From Chaetomium olivaceum (Eukaryota; Ascomycota; Sordariomycetes; Sordariales; Chaetomiaceae): a stretch of 64,000 nucleotides of DNA. The translations under genes were made by a program, and so were the position numbers. The notes under the pieces are model-generated. The model saw only the letters and a program-made list of their open reading frames with translations. It did not search any database and was not told the DNA's origin. Where the stretch lies: positions 806,001-870,000 of the forward strand of contig JAYWVB010000001.1 of the NCBI GenBank assembly GCA_039881045.1, in the 5' to 3' direction. Below, one piece after another: positions 45,056-56,033 of the stretch. How positions within the stretch are numbered: position 1 is the first letter of the stretch; the number at the start of each line of letters is the position of its first letter.

Positions 45056-47096
45056 ATGGCTGAGGCTAGCAACGACGAAGACGTGAAGTCGAGCAAACGA
45101 AGCCATGCCGATTTCACCGGCGATGATGGCTCCGGTATGTCGCTACCGCCTCTCTTCCTCCCCAATGGGTGACGAATCTTACACCCCTTGGTAGATGCGA
45201 ACGGAACGGACACTCGCTGACACGACCTCCATGCAGATAGCTCCTCGGACGACGATATGGGGCCCCAGCTGCCCTCGGCGGCTCCCAAGAAAAAGCGGCG
45301 CGTTCTTCCCTACGAGAAGCTGTATATCTCAGCCCTACCCAAGTCGACTCGTTACTCCAAGTCTCTGATGCACAAGGAGCAGCTGGCTTTCCTCACCATG
45401 ACACCGATTACCGAGTTCCTCATCACAACATCCACCGATGGCGTCGTAAAGTTCTGGAAAAAGGTTGCCGAAGGCATTGAGTTCGTCAAAGAGTTCAAGG
45501 CGCATCAGGGCGAGGTCCGCTCTGTGTCTTGCAGCCAGGATGGCCGGAGCTTTGCGACGGTCGGGGTGGACAAGACGGTCAAGCTATTTGACGTGGTCAC
45601 CTTTGATCTGCTTGCCGTCCTCCAGCTCGATTTTGTGCCACGCTGCGTCTGCTGGGTTCACAAAAAAGGGTCGTCTCTACCGATCCTGGCTGTCTCCGAT
45701 AGTGAAGCCAAGCCGAGCATCCGCATTTACGATGGGAGAGGCGAGAACCAGGACCCGATTCACACCATAACCGGTCTGCACCGGAGTCCCGTCTCTCTAA
45801 TGGCGTTTAACGACCACTACGACTGTGTGATCTCGGTGGATGAGGGCGGCATGGTTGAATACTGGCAGCCGGGGGGCCTGTACGAGAAGCCCGAAAACGT
45901 TTTCAAGTACAAGAGCTCAACCAATCTGTTTGAGTTCAAGAAGGCAAAGTCTGTACCGGTATCGCTCACCCTATCTGCCGACGGGAGCCGATTCGCGACC
46001 ATGTCCTTGCCCGATCGAAAGATCCGCATCTTTGACTTCGCCTCAGCACAGCTCCAGCGTACCTACGACGAGTCGCTCCAAGTTATGGAAGAGATGCAGC
46101 AGGCTGGGACCGCCTTGCAAAAGCTGGATGCCGTAGAGTTTGGGCGCCGGCTTGCCCAGGAGCGTGAAATCGAGTCGCCAGAACTCCGCGACAAGTTCAA
46201 TGTCATCTTTGACGAATCGGGGCATTTCATCTTGTACGGCTCCTACCTCGGTGTGAAAGTGCTCAACACCTTCACAAACCAGGTGGTCAAGGTTTACGGC
46301 CGGGAAGAAGGATTTCGGCCCCTGGCGTTGGCATTGTACCAAGGCCAACCGCAGAAGAAGGGCGTAACCACCGTCGCTATGGCAGCGTCAAACAACCCCC
46401 TGCTGCAAGCGTCAGAGTCCAGGGACCCAATATTAGTCGCAACAGGTGTGGGGAAGGTTCGCTTCTACATGTTCACTGACGAGGAAGAGTTCTCGAAATC
46501 GACAAGAGATGTCCAGAACGAGAAGCCAGTAGTCCTAGGACAGAAAGAAGGTGGAGGAGAAAAAGAAGGCCGAAACGGGAACAGCGGCCATCATCCACAC
46601 CACCTACGGCGACATCCACATCCGACTGTTCCCCGACGCCGCGCCAAAGACAGTTGAGAACTTTGTGACGCATTCTCGGCGCGGATATTACAACAGCACC
46701 ATATTTCACCGGGTTATTCGAAAGTTCATGATCCAATGCGGAGACCCGTTGGGTGACGGTACAGGGGGCGAGAGTATCTGGGGGACCGAGTTCGAGGACG
46801 AGTTCAGCAGTTTGAGGCACGACAAGCCATACACAGTCAGCATGGCCAATGCTGGACCCCTAACACGAACGGAAGCCAGTTCTTCATCACAACTGAAAAA
46901 ACGGTATGTCTAGTGCTCGCTTTCGATATCTCCTCCAGCATACGCTAACTGGACTTAGCCCTGGCTTGACAACAAACACACCATTTTTGGCCGTGCAGTG
47001 CAGGGTTTGGACGTCATTCACAAGATTGAGAACGTCAAGACATACAAGGAGAAGCCGATAGAGGACATCAAGATTCTCAGCATCGATATTGCGTGA
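45056..47096 (+). CDS. WD40-repeat cyclophilin peptidyl-prolyl isomerase (PPWD1-like), two frame breaks
   Basis: Nuclear, spliceosome-associated isomerase in other eukaryotes. Exons 45056..45134, 45237..46903 and 46959..47096 (introns of 102 and 55 bp, GT-AG); about 626 aa. N-terminus acidic, then PKKKRRV, a classic nuclear signal. WD40 repeats cover about residues 60-400 (DGVVKFWKK, VDKTVKLFD, IRIYDGRGE, RKIRIFDF). The C-terminal cyclophilin domain begins IIHTTYGDIHIRLFP and contains FHRVIRKFMIQCGDP (catalytic Arg, FMxxxGDP), GGESIWG, VSMANAGP, and after the last intron PWLDNKHTIFGRAV. The frame changes near 46548 (one extra base after LGQK, before the EEKKKAE linker) and near 46860 (two extra bases after NAGP); together they total three bases. 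Confidence 0.9.
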
Positions 47097-47311
47097 GAAA
47101 GGGCGAGAGACAGCTCGATGCGTTCTATCTGTAATCATGGGCCGAGGTTGGGTCGCGGAACAAACCGTCCTGGTTCGGGATAAATGAGGACATGGGAGTG
47201 ATTGAGCGCTACTATGCGTCGCCTCTCGATTTCAGGCGTGTAGTAGTATTCCGTCATCTAGACAGACATATATATATGTACATCAAACCAGGTGAACGAA
47301 AAATATATGCA

Positions 47312-48746
47312 TCACAGGGATGACTTAACGTCGCCACCGTAATTTATCCTCCTCAAGATGCTCCGGTTTAGCTCACCCACATTCTGTACGCCTGCCAGAC
47401 CCATGGACTGATCTACATCAGCCAACAATCCCGCCAGCACATGCCTCGCGCCCTCACTGCCAGCGACCCCCAGGCCATATATCACCGGCCTCCCCACCAA
47501 CACCGCCTTCGCCCCCAAGGCAAGCGCCTTCAACACATCTGCCCCCGTCCTCACCCCCGAATCATACATCACCGTCACCTTCCCCCCAACAGCATCCACA
47601 ATCTCCGGCAGCATCTCCAACGCCGGCACCGCCCCATCCAGCTGCCTGCCCCCATGATTCGACACCACAATCCCATCCACCCCGCACTTCACCGCCATCT
47701 CCGCATCCGCCACACAGCACTCAGCACCCCCTTCAACACAATCGGCCGATCCTCCCCCCCCACAACCGCCTCAACTCCTTCAGATCCTCCCACTATGCGC
47801 ATGGCCGAGAACACCTCCCCCAACCACGCCCGGCTCGCCGCCACCACATTCTCCTCCACCGCGTCTCTCGCCCCCCTCATTCTGCTCCGCAAACTTCCGC
47901 CGAAACACCGGGTCGCTAAACCCCAGCGCGTTCCCTTCGCCCCGCGCAAACGGCAGATACCCGGCGTCCAGGTCCAGCGGCCGCCACGACATGGTGAAGG
48001 GTCGAGGGTGACGACCAGCACCGAGCACCCCGCGGCGCGCGCGCGGGAGAGCAGCGAGGCCGTCAGCGTCGCGTCGAGCGGCCAGTAGAGCTGGAACCAG
48101 CGCGGGGCGGGGGCGGTGGCGGTGGGCTTCTCCTTATGTTCCTGTTCCGGAGAGGGTTGGAGGGAGAGGCCGTCGGCGGCGGCGGCGACGTCTTCGAGCG
48201 GGGTGGTGGCCGCCGTGCTGTAGATGAAGGGCACGTTGAGGGAGGCGCAGGCGGTGGCGACGCCTTTTTCGCCCGAGGGGTGGTAGGCGCCTTGGACGCC
48301 GATGGGGGCCATGAGGAGGGGGGTGTCTGGGGCGGGGGGGTTAGTATGTATGTATATACCCTGGTATGACGAGGATTGAGCTGTGAAAGTAGTCTGGTGT
48401 GCTGTTTTGTTTGGTATGTAGATACTCACACGTATTTCTTGCCGAATAGCTCAACGCTGAGATCGCGTGGCATGGTTGGCCGTAACATGCGTGGGATCAG
48501 CTTCCACTGGCGGAAAGCTAGTCGGTTGGCGTGCATCGTCGCCTGCTCACCAGCGCCGCCAAATACATAGTTGAAGACTTCGGGGGTCATCGCCTCTCTG
48601 GCCGCCTGTTCTAGCTTGTTTGGGTCCGTCGTGACAATGGGTTTCTGGCCGGTAATCATCGCCTGGGCATACAAATCGAACTGGTACTGGCCGTACGGCA
48701 CTTTCTCCTCGCCATCGCTACCATCTTTATTCTGTGGCTCGGACAT
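47312..48746 (-). pseudogene. FMN-dependent alpha-hydroxyacid dehydrogenase/oxidase, several frame breaks
   Basis: Relative of L-lactate oxidase/2-monooxygenase and glycolate oxidase. The N-terminus MSEPQNKDG leads into VPYGQYQFDLY. One intron lies at about 48332-48429 (donor GTGAGT, branch CTAAC, acceptor CCCCAG). Recognisable blocks: LLMAPIGVQGAYHP, YSTAATTPLEDV, RWFQLYWP, VVTLD, IVLKGVLSA (flavin N1 Lys), IVVSNHGGRQLDGA (catalytic His and substrate Arg), YDSGVRTGADVLKALALGA, and VGRPVIYGL. The frame breaks about six times: at runs near 48318-48323, 48000, 47871-47876, 47792, 47754-47761 and 47710. Most are in C/G homopolymers. All active-site residues survive. Called a pseudogene on the sequence as given, but sequence error in homopolymers explains it at least as well. 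Confidence 0.78.
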
Positions 48747-49408
48747 GTTTCGAGGTCTCTAAGCTCATAGGTGCCTACCCCAGAGGTGTAGTTGGAGAGG
48801 AACTGCTCCCCCTGCTTGGTCCGTTGGAGCTGGGGTTTATATCCCTGAATTTCCCCGCATTGACTCTTTGGATCAACTATCAACTGTTCCTTGTACACCT
48901 CGATTTACCTCGGCGATTCTCGTGTGGGGCAATCGCGTACTTTGTGTGTGAACTGGTGGCGCGCAGGGAGAGACCTGCGCCGGCTGATGCCCAGAAGGAA
49001 GTTATTGTCAACACTACCATGGGCGCATATAACTACCTAACAAGGGATATATCCATCTGTCTGCCACGCTCCCATTTCCCTGTATCTTAGTTTGCGGTCG
49101 GGAAACACAACCCTGCAACGCCAAAAACCCTCTTTCCTTTCCTGATAATAACCCGTCAACTAGAGGGAGGAACGCCTCTGAAGTACGTCCATATGGGCTG
49201 GAGTTTGTCCTTTTCCCCCAAGCCATTTGGCAGGTGTGGGAATTCCACTCAATGACCGCAGATCCTAAGGCCGGTGCCTTCATTCATATATCGGCGCTTG
49301 TAATATGTCTTGCCTCCTAGAGAGCAGAGCTCAACCAGGCGCTCATCCTGGCCAGCCTTCACCAATTATCTATCTGTTCGCAACCCGTAGTTCCAACTTC
49401 GCGTTTGC
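48747..49408. other. Intergenic region
   Basis: About 660 bp between the hydroxyacid dehydrogenase start and the Nup84 3' end, both on the minus strand. Nothing recognised. Confidence 0.4.
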
Positions 49409-52400
49409 TTATGGCTTGATGGACCACAGTTCTCGTGACCTATCAGGCGTTGTTAGTTGGGTATCTTGACAATAGATTGCCAACACTCACCATCCCATCT
49501 CCCTAATTTTCTTGGAGTTCGTCTGCGATCCCTTCTTATCACTCGTCCATATCGCTAGCGCCTTGCTGCACGACGCAAAGGCCTCGACAAGCTCCTTCAT
49601 TCTGCCGCTTCTCAGGAACTCGCGGCCACGTCTGAATCCTTTTTCGGCAATCACAGCCGCGAGCTCCATGCACTCCAAGAGGTTGTCCCGGGAGAGGATG
49701 TGCCCGCGAAGTGCAGGCAGCTGATGTAAGCCAGCACCGTCTCGGGGATGTAGGCCTCACGGATCTCTTGGAAGTCTTTGTCCACTAATGTCACACCGTT
49801 AGCCTGTGGTATCCCAGGGAGCGAAACGAGCATTTTAACCGTCGTTCGAGACCAACAACCAGCCCTTCAAGACCGGCTGCATGCACGCCTTGGCTGATCG
49901 AACTTCTTGGCTCGTATGCTGCCACATCTCGCGCGTCGTATTGCTTTCCCTATTGCAAGCTTCGTTAGTAAACTGCACGGCGTCGTATCGGCTGCGATAG
50001 GAATCATACTCTCTGTTGAGCCCAGCCACTGACGACAGCGTCTCCATCGCATCCAGCGCGCGCGAGACACTCAAGCTCCCATACATTTCGTACGAGGTTG
50101 ATGAGCTTCTCCTTGCTCATCTGGCATGTCTCGAGGAACTCGGCCGAAAACTCAGCACTGGCAAACTCCTGGAACCAACTGGGACCGGAATCCTCGCTCT
50201 GGTCTCGCACCGGGATGGGCGACTTGATCTTAATGATGTCTCGCCCAGGTACCCGGTCGCTGAAGGCGCGGGCGGCGCGTAACCTTGTCCGTTCTATAAC
50301 AGGTCAGTACATCCGCAAGGGGAAGCGAGGGTTTTTTTCTTCTTTTATTTCTCTTCGTTTTGCTCAAAAAATGATCAAGAGGGAAAGGGCAAGGAAACGG
50401 AAAGCAAGACAGAAAAGAAAGAAAAGGACAACGTACTGAGCAAATACTTGTAGATCCGGATAGCGTAAGTGCATGTCTCCACGAACTGGCCTGGGACCAA
50501 CAGGAGCCACTCCATGGAGCGAATGATCAGGTCATCCTCGTGATCAACAAACTCGGCGTCCTCCCCAAAGAAATCGGGCTTCATAAGTCGGCCGTACTTG
50601 AGGGTCGGCGGACCAGGTTCGAGTATCTTGAACCGCCCCTTCGCCTCACAACGTAGTGACTGGTCCTGGACATCCTCCAAATAGATCGAAGGCTGAGACT
50701 TGGTGAACTTGGCTAGATCGAGCCCCAGCTTCTTCATTATGGTAAGCTGGTGCAGCCGAATGTCCGTGTCGAGAATGTGGATCAGGTTCCTGCTCAACGT
50801 CTCATTTAACCGGGCTACCGGTCAGTTTGGAGGAGTAGAGAGGAATCATCTCCTCCAGGTTGGCAAGCCGGAGGTAGCTGATGTATGCTGCAATAATGTT
50901 CTCTTGTGCATGGTGCCGACTCTGTAGCGCGCCACCCCGCTTCTTCAAAACCGGCCAGACGGTCTAGGGCGGAGATGACGATGAGAACGTGGGCCAGGAC
51001 CCGGAGGCCGTTGTGATCGGCCAAATCAAAGAACTTGTCTTGATTGAAGCTCTCCACCATTGGGGAAGTGACCTTGGGAATCAGCTTCGAGGGATGCTTT
51101 TTGTTCGCGTGCCTGGACAACACCAGACCTTGGTGGAACAGGTGCCGATCCAGGTCGTTGGAGACGATGGCCCCTTGCAGCGCCTTCCCAGCGCGTAGCG
51201 CTTCTTTTCTGGTTCTCGGGTCCGCCTCCAAGGAAGCGATGAGACGCCTGCTAACCGTCATTGGGTCGCTATGGTGGAGAACGGCGTTGAAGGAGGGAAA
51301 TTGCTGGGCGGCTTTGCTGGCGGCCTCCCCGCCATATTTGGCAAGGTACAGGTCGAATTGCGTTCTGAGAAGCGCGTTGTAATGTGCAAAGAGAAGATCG
51401 TCCCAGGATTTGCACACCTTTTCCACGCTGCTGATATCGCCCGCCAGCAACCCATTGACTGCTCTGTCGTACTCCCCAGTTCCGCCGTCTCTGGCAGCGG
51501 CAAAGCACATACGCCTCCACAAAACCAGCGAGCTTGGCTCGAACTCGGGTTGCTCCTCATCATCTGGGTTGGAAAGGGGCAGGGGCGCAATCGACGCGGC
51601 CCTCCATAGCTCCGTTCTCTCCGCGCACCATTCCCTGATCTCGGACATGGAGCAGCCCCGGCGAAGCATCTCGAAGCATCCGAGCCAAATTGCGCGCTCT
51701 CGAAAATTCGTCCTGCGATTCCAATTTGCGGGCCTGACGGGTGACGGCGTCTGGGTCCAGTTGGGTGATTAGGGTGTTGGAGCCGAGATTGACTGAGCGG
51801 CAGCGGCATCGTGGGGGTCTAACACGCCCTGATAGCCGTTGACGCTCTTTTGTAGCTTGATCTTGTGGCGAGTATGTAGCCAGCCGTGTGCCAATATGTC
51901 GCCCCTTTCAGCATTCTGTTGCAGCTCGCTCACCACCTCGTCGATTGGTGGGCCGTAGCTTGCACCGCTCTGAAGCCATTCCAGGACGATTTTCCTCTCT
52001 CGCGCAGCCGAATCGGAGACCATGAATTCGCTCCACCACTGCCTACGACTCCTAGTCGAGGCGTCGTTGGGTTTCCCAGCTGTGATGTGGCCTGGTCACC
52101 ATATCGCAGAGGGAGAATGCGTCGCAGGAGATCCCACGTTTGCGCCTCCTCTTCTACGCGGCGCACCTCTTCGGCGGATACGACATCGTTGCTGTCGTCG
52201 ACCTCATCCATATCCATGTCGGTCGAACCAGCCCTCTGCCAGCTTCCTCCCCGCGTGGATCGCGCCCGGGGTTCACGTTCGCGTAACCGGTCGGCCCTCT
52301 TGCGCGTATATGTGTAGTAAGTATCAACAAGCTTGATAACCTGGGTGAGCCTCTCTGCTGTTGAGCCCGTCGAGTCGGTGTTGTAACGGTCGAGCTGGGC

Positions 52401-52695
52401 GGCAAAGTAGTCGACTTCCTCTCCTGCCTGGATGGTGCTCTCCTGGTACGTCGTCTCGAGATCCGCCATTTCGTCGTTTGCCGGCTCTGTAGTACGTGTT
52501 AGCGGCTCGCCTAGGTGTCTATCATGACGATGCAACAAAGACCGACCTTGAACCGGGAGTTGTGAGCTCGTCCGAGAGCTCTCAGAGACCGGGTAATCCT
52601 AGAATGAAACGTCAGTACGAAGTAACCATTGATCGCCCAAGTACACAGTAACCATGTACAGATGGAAACAAAGAACTAACAAATGCCGGCGCCAT
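49409..52695 (-). CDS. NUP84: Nucleoporin Nup84/Nup107, Y-complex subunit, several frame breaks
   Basis: Scaffold subunit of the nuclear pore Y complex. Exons 52681..52695, 52547..52598, 50437..52486, 49840..50293, 49491..49784 and 49409..49439; introns of 82, 60, 143, 55 and 51 bp, GT-AG (the donor at 49839 is an unusual GTTAAA but has a CTAAC/TTAG end). Conserved pieces in order: WDLLRRILPLRY, WWSEFMVSD, ARERKIVLEWLQ, AIWLGCFEMLRRG, ELWRAASIAPLPL, LRVLAHVLIVI, AAYISYLRLANLEEMIPLYS, LSRNLIHILD, MEWLLLVPGQ, FAGHILSRDNLLECMELA, and terminal WSRELWSIK. The frame breaks around 52070, 51782, 51700, 50897, 50816, 50058 and 49705. The gene is normally essential or strongly deleterious when lost, so intact function in the organism, with errors in this sequence, is likely. 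Confidence 0.85.
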
Positions 52696-53386
52696 ATTGA
52701 TGGGCCAATGGGGGGCACTGCACGAGTTTGGAGGTCGAGGGTGGGCGAGGGTGGACAAGCGACGCAGGCGTTGTCTCGACGGTTGCCCTGGGTGTCTGGA
52801 GAGCGAAATGAGGTTGGCTTTCGCAATTGGGCGCTTATTTATCGCATCCTGTAGTGTTGGTTTACGTTCGGTTGCCAGCTACAGAAATCGTCGCCGCTTT
52901 TCGGGGTTTGTTTGCGGCCACCGAGTATCCACGAAGCCACCAGCAGCAGGTATTGCTCCAGGTATAGATTACTGTTCTTGCTGTCAAGCAACGCGGTCGC
53001 GCCGATACGGGCTCGAAAAATCGGGTCAGCGCACCAAGAGAGGGACCCAAGCTGCCAGCGGCTGGCAAACGACGGGACAGCTCCCCTGTTCAAAGCACGG
53101 GCCACAAAACCAATCGATGTGGGGCACCAATGCCCCACCAGCTGGTTAGAAAAGGCCGTCGAGCAGCCAAAAATTTTGATCTTTTCCTCTTTTCTTCTTC
53201 ATGTCTTATGGCGTTCATATTAGAGTCTCGGAACAAGCCTTTCATTGCTTGTTCAGGTCCATGCGGCCTCTTGCGCGCTCAATGATAGCCTAGAGGAATC
53301 CCGCACCCTCCTTTCCAGTTACCTGACGCCTCTCGGGGTTATTAGGGTGGACGCATTTGGCGAGTGATACATTTATTTCCCTTCCA
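52696..53386. other. Intergenic region, Nup84 promoter side
   Basis: About 690 bp upstream of the Nup84 start and downstream of CMC4; no gene seen. Confidence 0.4.
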
Positions 53387-53827
53387 CTACTGGATGCCTT
53401 TCTTCCTCTGCTCCATCTTCAGCCGCAACAAGTTCGGCTTTGGGCAGCTAGCGGTTACCGCGCTGTCACCGTTCTTCTCATAGAATGCCTGGCAGCACTC
53501 GTAAAGAGCATCAACGAGCTTGGTGCATTTGGCCTCGTTGTACCCGTTTTTCGTCAGGCAGTCTAGCAATGCCGGTCAACAAACGCGCCAACTAGACAAC
53601 ATGACTCAGTAGAGGATACCTTGGATCGCACACTGTAGGAACAGGTCGTTTTGTGTCAGCTTTATCATACATACACATAAGGCTTAGGGGCAAGCGGACG
53701 AACTGCTCGTGGGTGACATGGAGGATTGCTCCGTAGATCTTGATCGAGCCCCTAGATGAGCGCAATCAGGTCAATTCGGGTTTCTATGAGATATGGGGGT
53801 GATGACATGACGTCCAGCACTGACCAT
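53387..53827 (-). CDS. CMC4: CMC4, mitochondrial twin CX9C protein
   Basis: Small intermembrane-space protein imported by the Mia40 pathway, linked to respiratory-chain biogenesis. Four coding exons: 53825..53827 (the ATG alone), 53704..53751, 53620..53632 (13 nt) and 53387..53562; introns of 73, 71 and 57 bp. The product is 79 aa: MGLDQDLRSNPPCHPRA, then CAIQDCLTKNGYNEAKC (first CX9C as DC to KC), then ECCQAFYEKNGDSAVTASC and the conserved CPKPNLLRLKMEQRK ending. Cysteine spacing matches yeast Cmc4. The start model (start codon split from the rest by an intron after ATG, donor GTCAGT, acceptor CTAG) is the only arrangement found that opens the frame with an ATG. It is well supported for exons 2-4, less for exon 1. 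Confidence 0.87.
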
Positions 53828-54826
53828 TGCGGCGAGTGTAGCGTGATGAGGTTGGACTGGCGTTTCCTTTTCCGTGGCTGTTGTTTGGTTCTTTCAGGTC
53901 CCAGGGCCAGAAAACCGTGTCGGAATGCAACTGGAAACAATGATGTCAGGGGACCCTGGTTGCGCTTGATTTACCACGCGTTGCATGGCCTTATTCTACA
54001 TCATCACCGTGGGCTAGGCTGCTCCTTGGTTGTTATTCCAAGATGACTCCAACCGACGCTTTGCAGAATGGACAATAACAGCTATCGTCATGGAAACTAC
54101 CTAGTAACAAGAGAATCACGTCGAATAACCAGAGCGCCACCTCGTTTATTCCGGTCCTCTAGCACTGAGGTGGAGTTGGGTGACAGGTATAGATAGGTAA
54201 CTGGTATCACACTATCGGTCAAACTTATTTCCAACTTGCGCTTTCTCGGAGATATTTCAGATATTTTAGAAGTGGCTGGAATAACTTCGTTGGCAAGGTA
54301 TAGTTGGGAGTTGTTAGTTTGCTGCAGCTCAAAAGGCTTTGCTCTCTGGAGCCTGGAACTTTGTTCAACCCCACCACACGAACCAGGCACCTCCCCGCCA
54401 CACTGCGCATTACACTAGACCATCCCCCACCTTCAACGACCGGCCCGACGCCAGGCAGATTCCTCCACAGGTTGAGCAACCCGCGAGTAGAGCCGTACAG
54501 CATCAGCTCGCTTTCAAACAGCATCTCAAGAAACAAAGACAACCCAATCCCCAGCCATTTGGCACAGTGCTAGTTGAGGTGAGTTACCGTCATTTGCACC
54601 CGATTAGCCTCTCTATCCCCAACCTCACTCCTTCCCTCCCGTCCCTTTCGCACATGCAAGCATTCACCCAACACAATCCGACCAGCCCTCATTCACTCGC
54701 CCTTCAGGAATTGACAAAACCCTCTTAACCCCTCAGAAATACAAACCACACTTCCACAACGCCCACCAACCTCGCGACACACCCAAACCACAAACAAACC
54801 AAACCCAAAACCCTAGTTAATCCACA
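53828..54826. promoter_or_regulatory. Divergent region CMC4 / SUMO
   Basis: About 1.0 kb. The last ~450 bp is C/A-rich leader-like sequence before the SUMO ATG; a GT/AG-compatible 5' UTR intron could exist (GTGAGT at about 54580) but cannot be confirmed. Confidence 0.45.
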
Positions 54827-55430
54827 ATGGCCGACAACGCCGAGAACGGCAGCCCCGCACCCCCCGGGCTCGAGATGGGCGGCGGCGGCAACGGCGGCAA
54901 CGGCGGCGGCAGCGGCATGGGAATGGGCATGGGCATGGGCGGCGGCGGCGGCGGCGGTGGAGGCGGTGGTGTAGCAAACGCAGGCGCGGCGAACGAGCAC
55001 CTCAACATCAAGGTGACGGACAACAACAACGAGGTGTTCTTCAAGATCAAGCGCAGCACCAAGCTGGAGAAGCTCATGACGGCCTTCTGCGAGCGCCAGG
55101 GCAAGACCCCCGCATCGGTGCGTTTCCTGTTTGAGGGCCAGCGCGTCCAGCCTGCGGATACCCCCGATACGGTGAGTTCTTTGCCTACACTACCTACATT
55201 ACCTACACTACCTACCTACCTACCCACCTACCTACCTAGTTGCTCTCGTTGGTGTTCTCTGGGGGGGTTGTAGAGGAAGAGGTGGGGCTGGGCGGGGAAG
55301 GAGTTGTTTTGTCTTGGGTTACGCGCAACGAGAGAGAGAGAGAGTTTTGTTCGCTGACACACTAGTTTAGCTGGAGATGCAAGACGGCGACACCCTGGAA
55401 GTCCACCAAGAGCAGGTCGGTGGTTGCTGA
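54827..55430 (+). CDS. SMT3: SUMO (Smt3) ubiquitin-like modifier
   Basis: Post-translational modifier conjugated to lysines through its C-terminal Gly. Exons 54827..55171 and 55371..55430, 199-bp intron; 134 aa. An unusually long Gly/Met-rich N-terminal extension (Gly runs and repeated GMGM) occupies about residues 18-50. The ubiquitin-like fold follows: HLNIKVTDNNNEVFFKIK, STKLEKLMTAFCERQGK, VRFLFEGQRVQPADTP, LEMQDGDTLEVHQEQVGG. The GG is followed by a single Cys before the stop, so the precursor needs trimming by a Ulp protease. The start is the first ATG after the C/A-rich leader. Confidence 0.95.
55186..55239 (+). repeat. (CTAC)n microsatellite in SUMO intron
   Basis: Tandem and degenerate CTAC/CTACACTAC units within the 199-bp intron of the SUMO gene; it makes this intron longer than its neighbours. 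Confidence 0.85.
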
Positions 55431-56033
55431 GCGCGTTGCGATCGACCGAGGGGGGCGAAGGTGGGGGAAGGAGGGGGCGCGCGGTTACTTCGGCCGATAC
55501 TGAACGCTCTCGGCTTTGGGATGGCGAACGGGAATATCGGAGTTTTGCAACTTTACACCCATCTACACTACGTGGGTGGGCGCGGGGCGGGGGATACCAA
55601 CAGGGTGATGACGATGCTCGTGATGCATGGGGATCTTGTCGCTGGATTCCTGCTCGGTGGGGAGGGGGGTTGGCGCATCCCGGGGCGCAGTTATCTGGCA
55701 CATTAGCTAATTATCATTCGCCCTACAGTTTTCATCTACGATCTTGCGATGCCATTCACTGTGACTAGGTTCGGTAGGTCTATCCGGTCTGCCCAGCTTT
55801 CTGCACGCGCACGATGCGGGGGTTGTCTGTTCCCTCGACATCACGTATCATGACGTAGCGAAGATGTAGCTGTTTATGTTTGAAAACGCCAGAATGATTT
55901 CCTACATGCACCTACAAACCCAAACCTACAAAGATATTGCAAACAAACTCCAGAATCTTGCCGAAAAATACACACAAAATTCGAAACTGCAGCAATCAAC
56001 GCCCACGCTTTGCATTCCATGAACATCCGCTCT
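55431..56033. other. Intergenic region between convergent SUMO and LIM genes
   Basis: About 600 bp of 3' flanks; no gene or RNA recognised. Confidence 0.45.
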
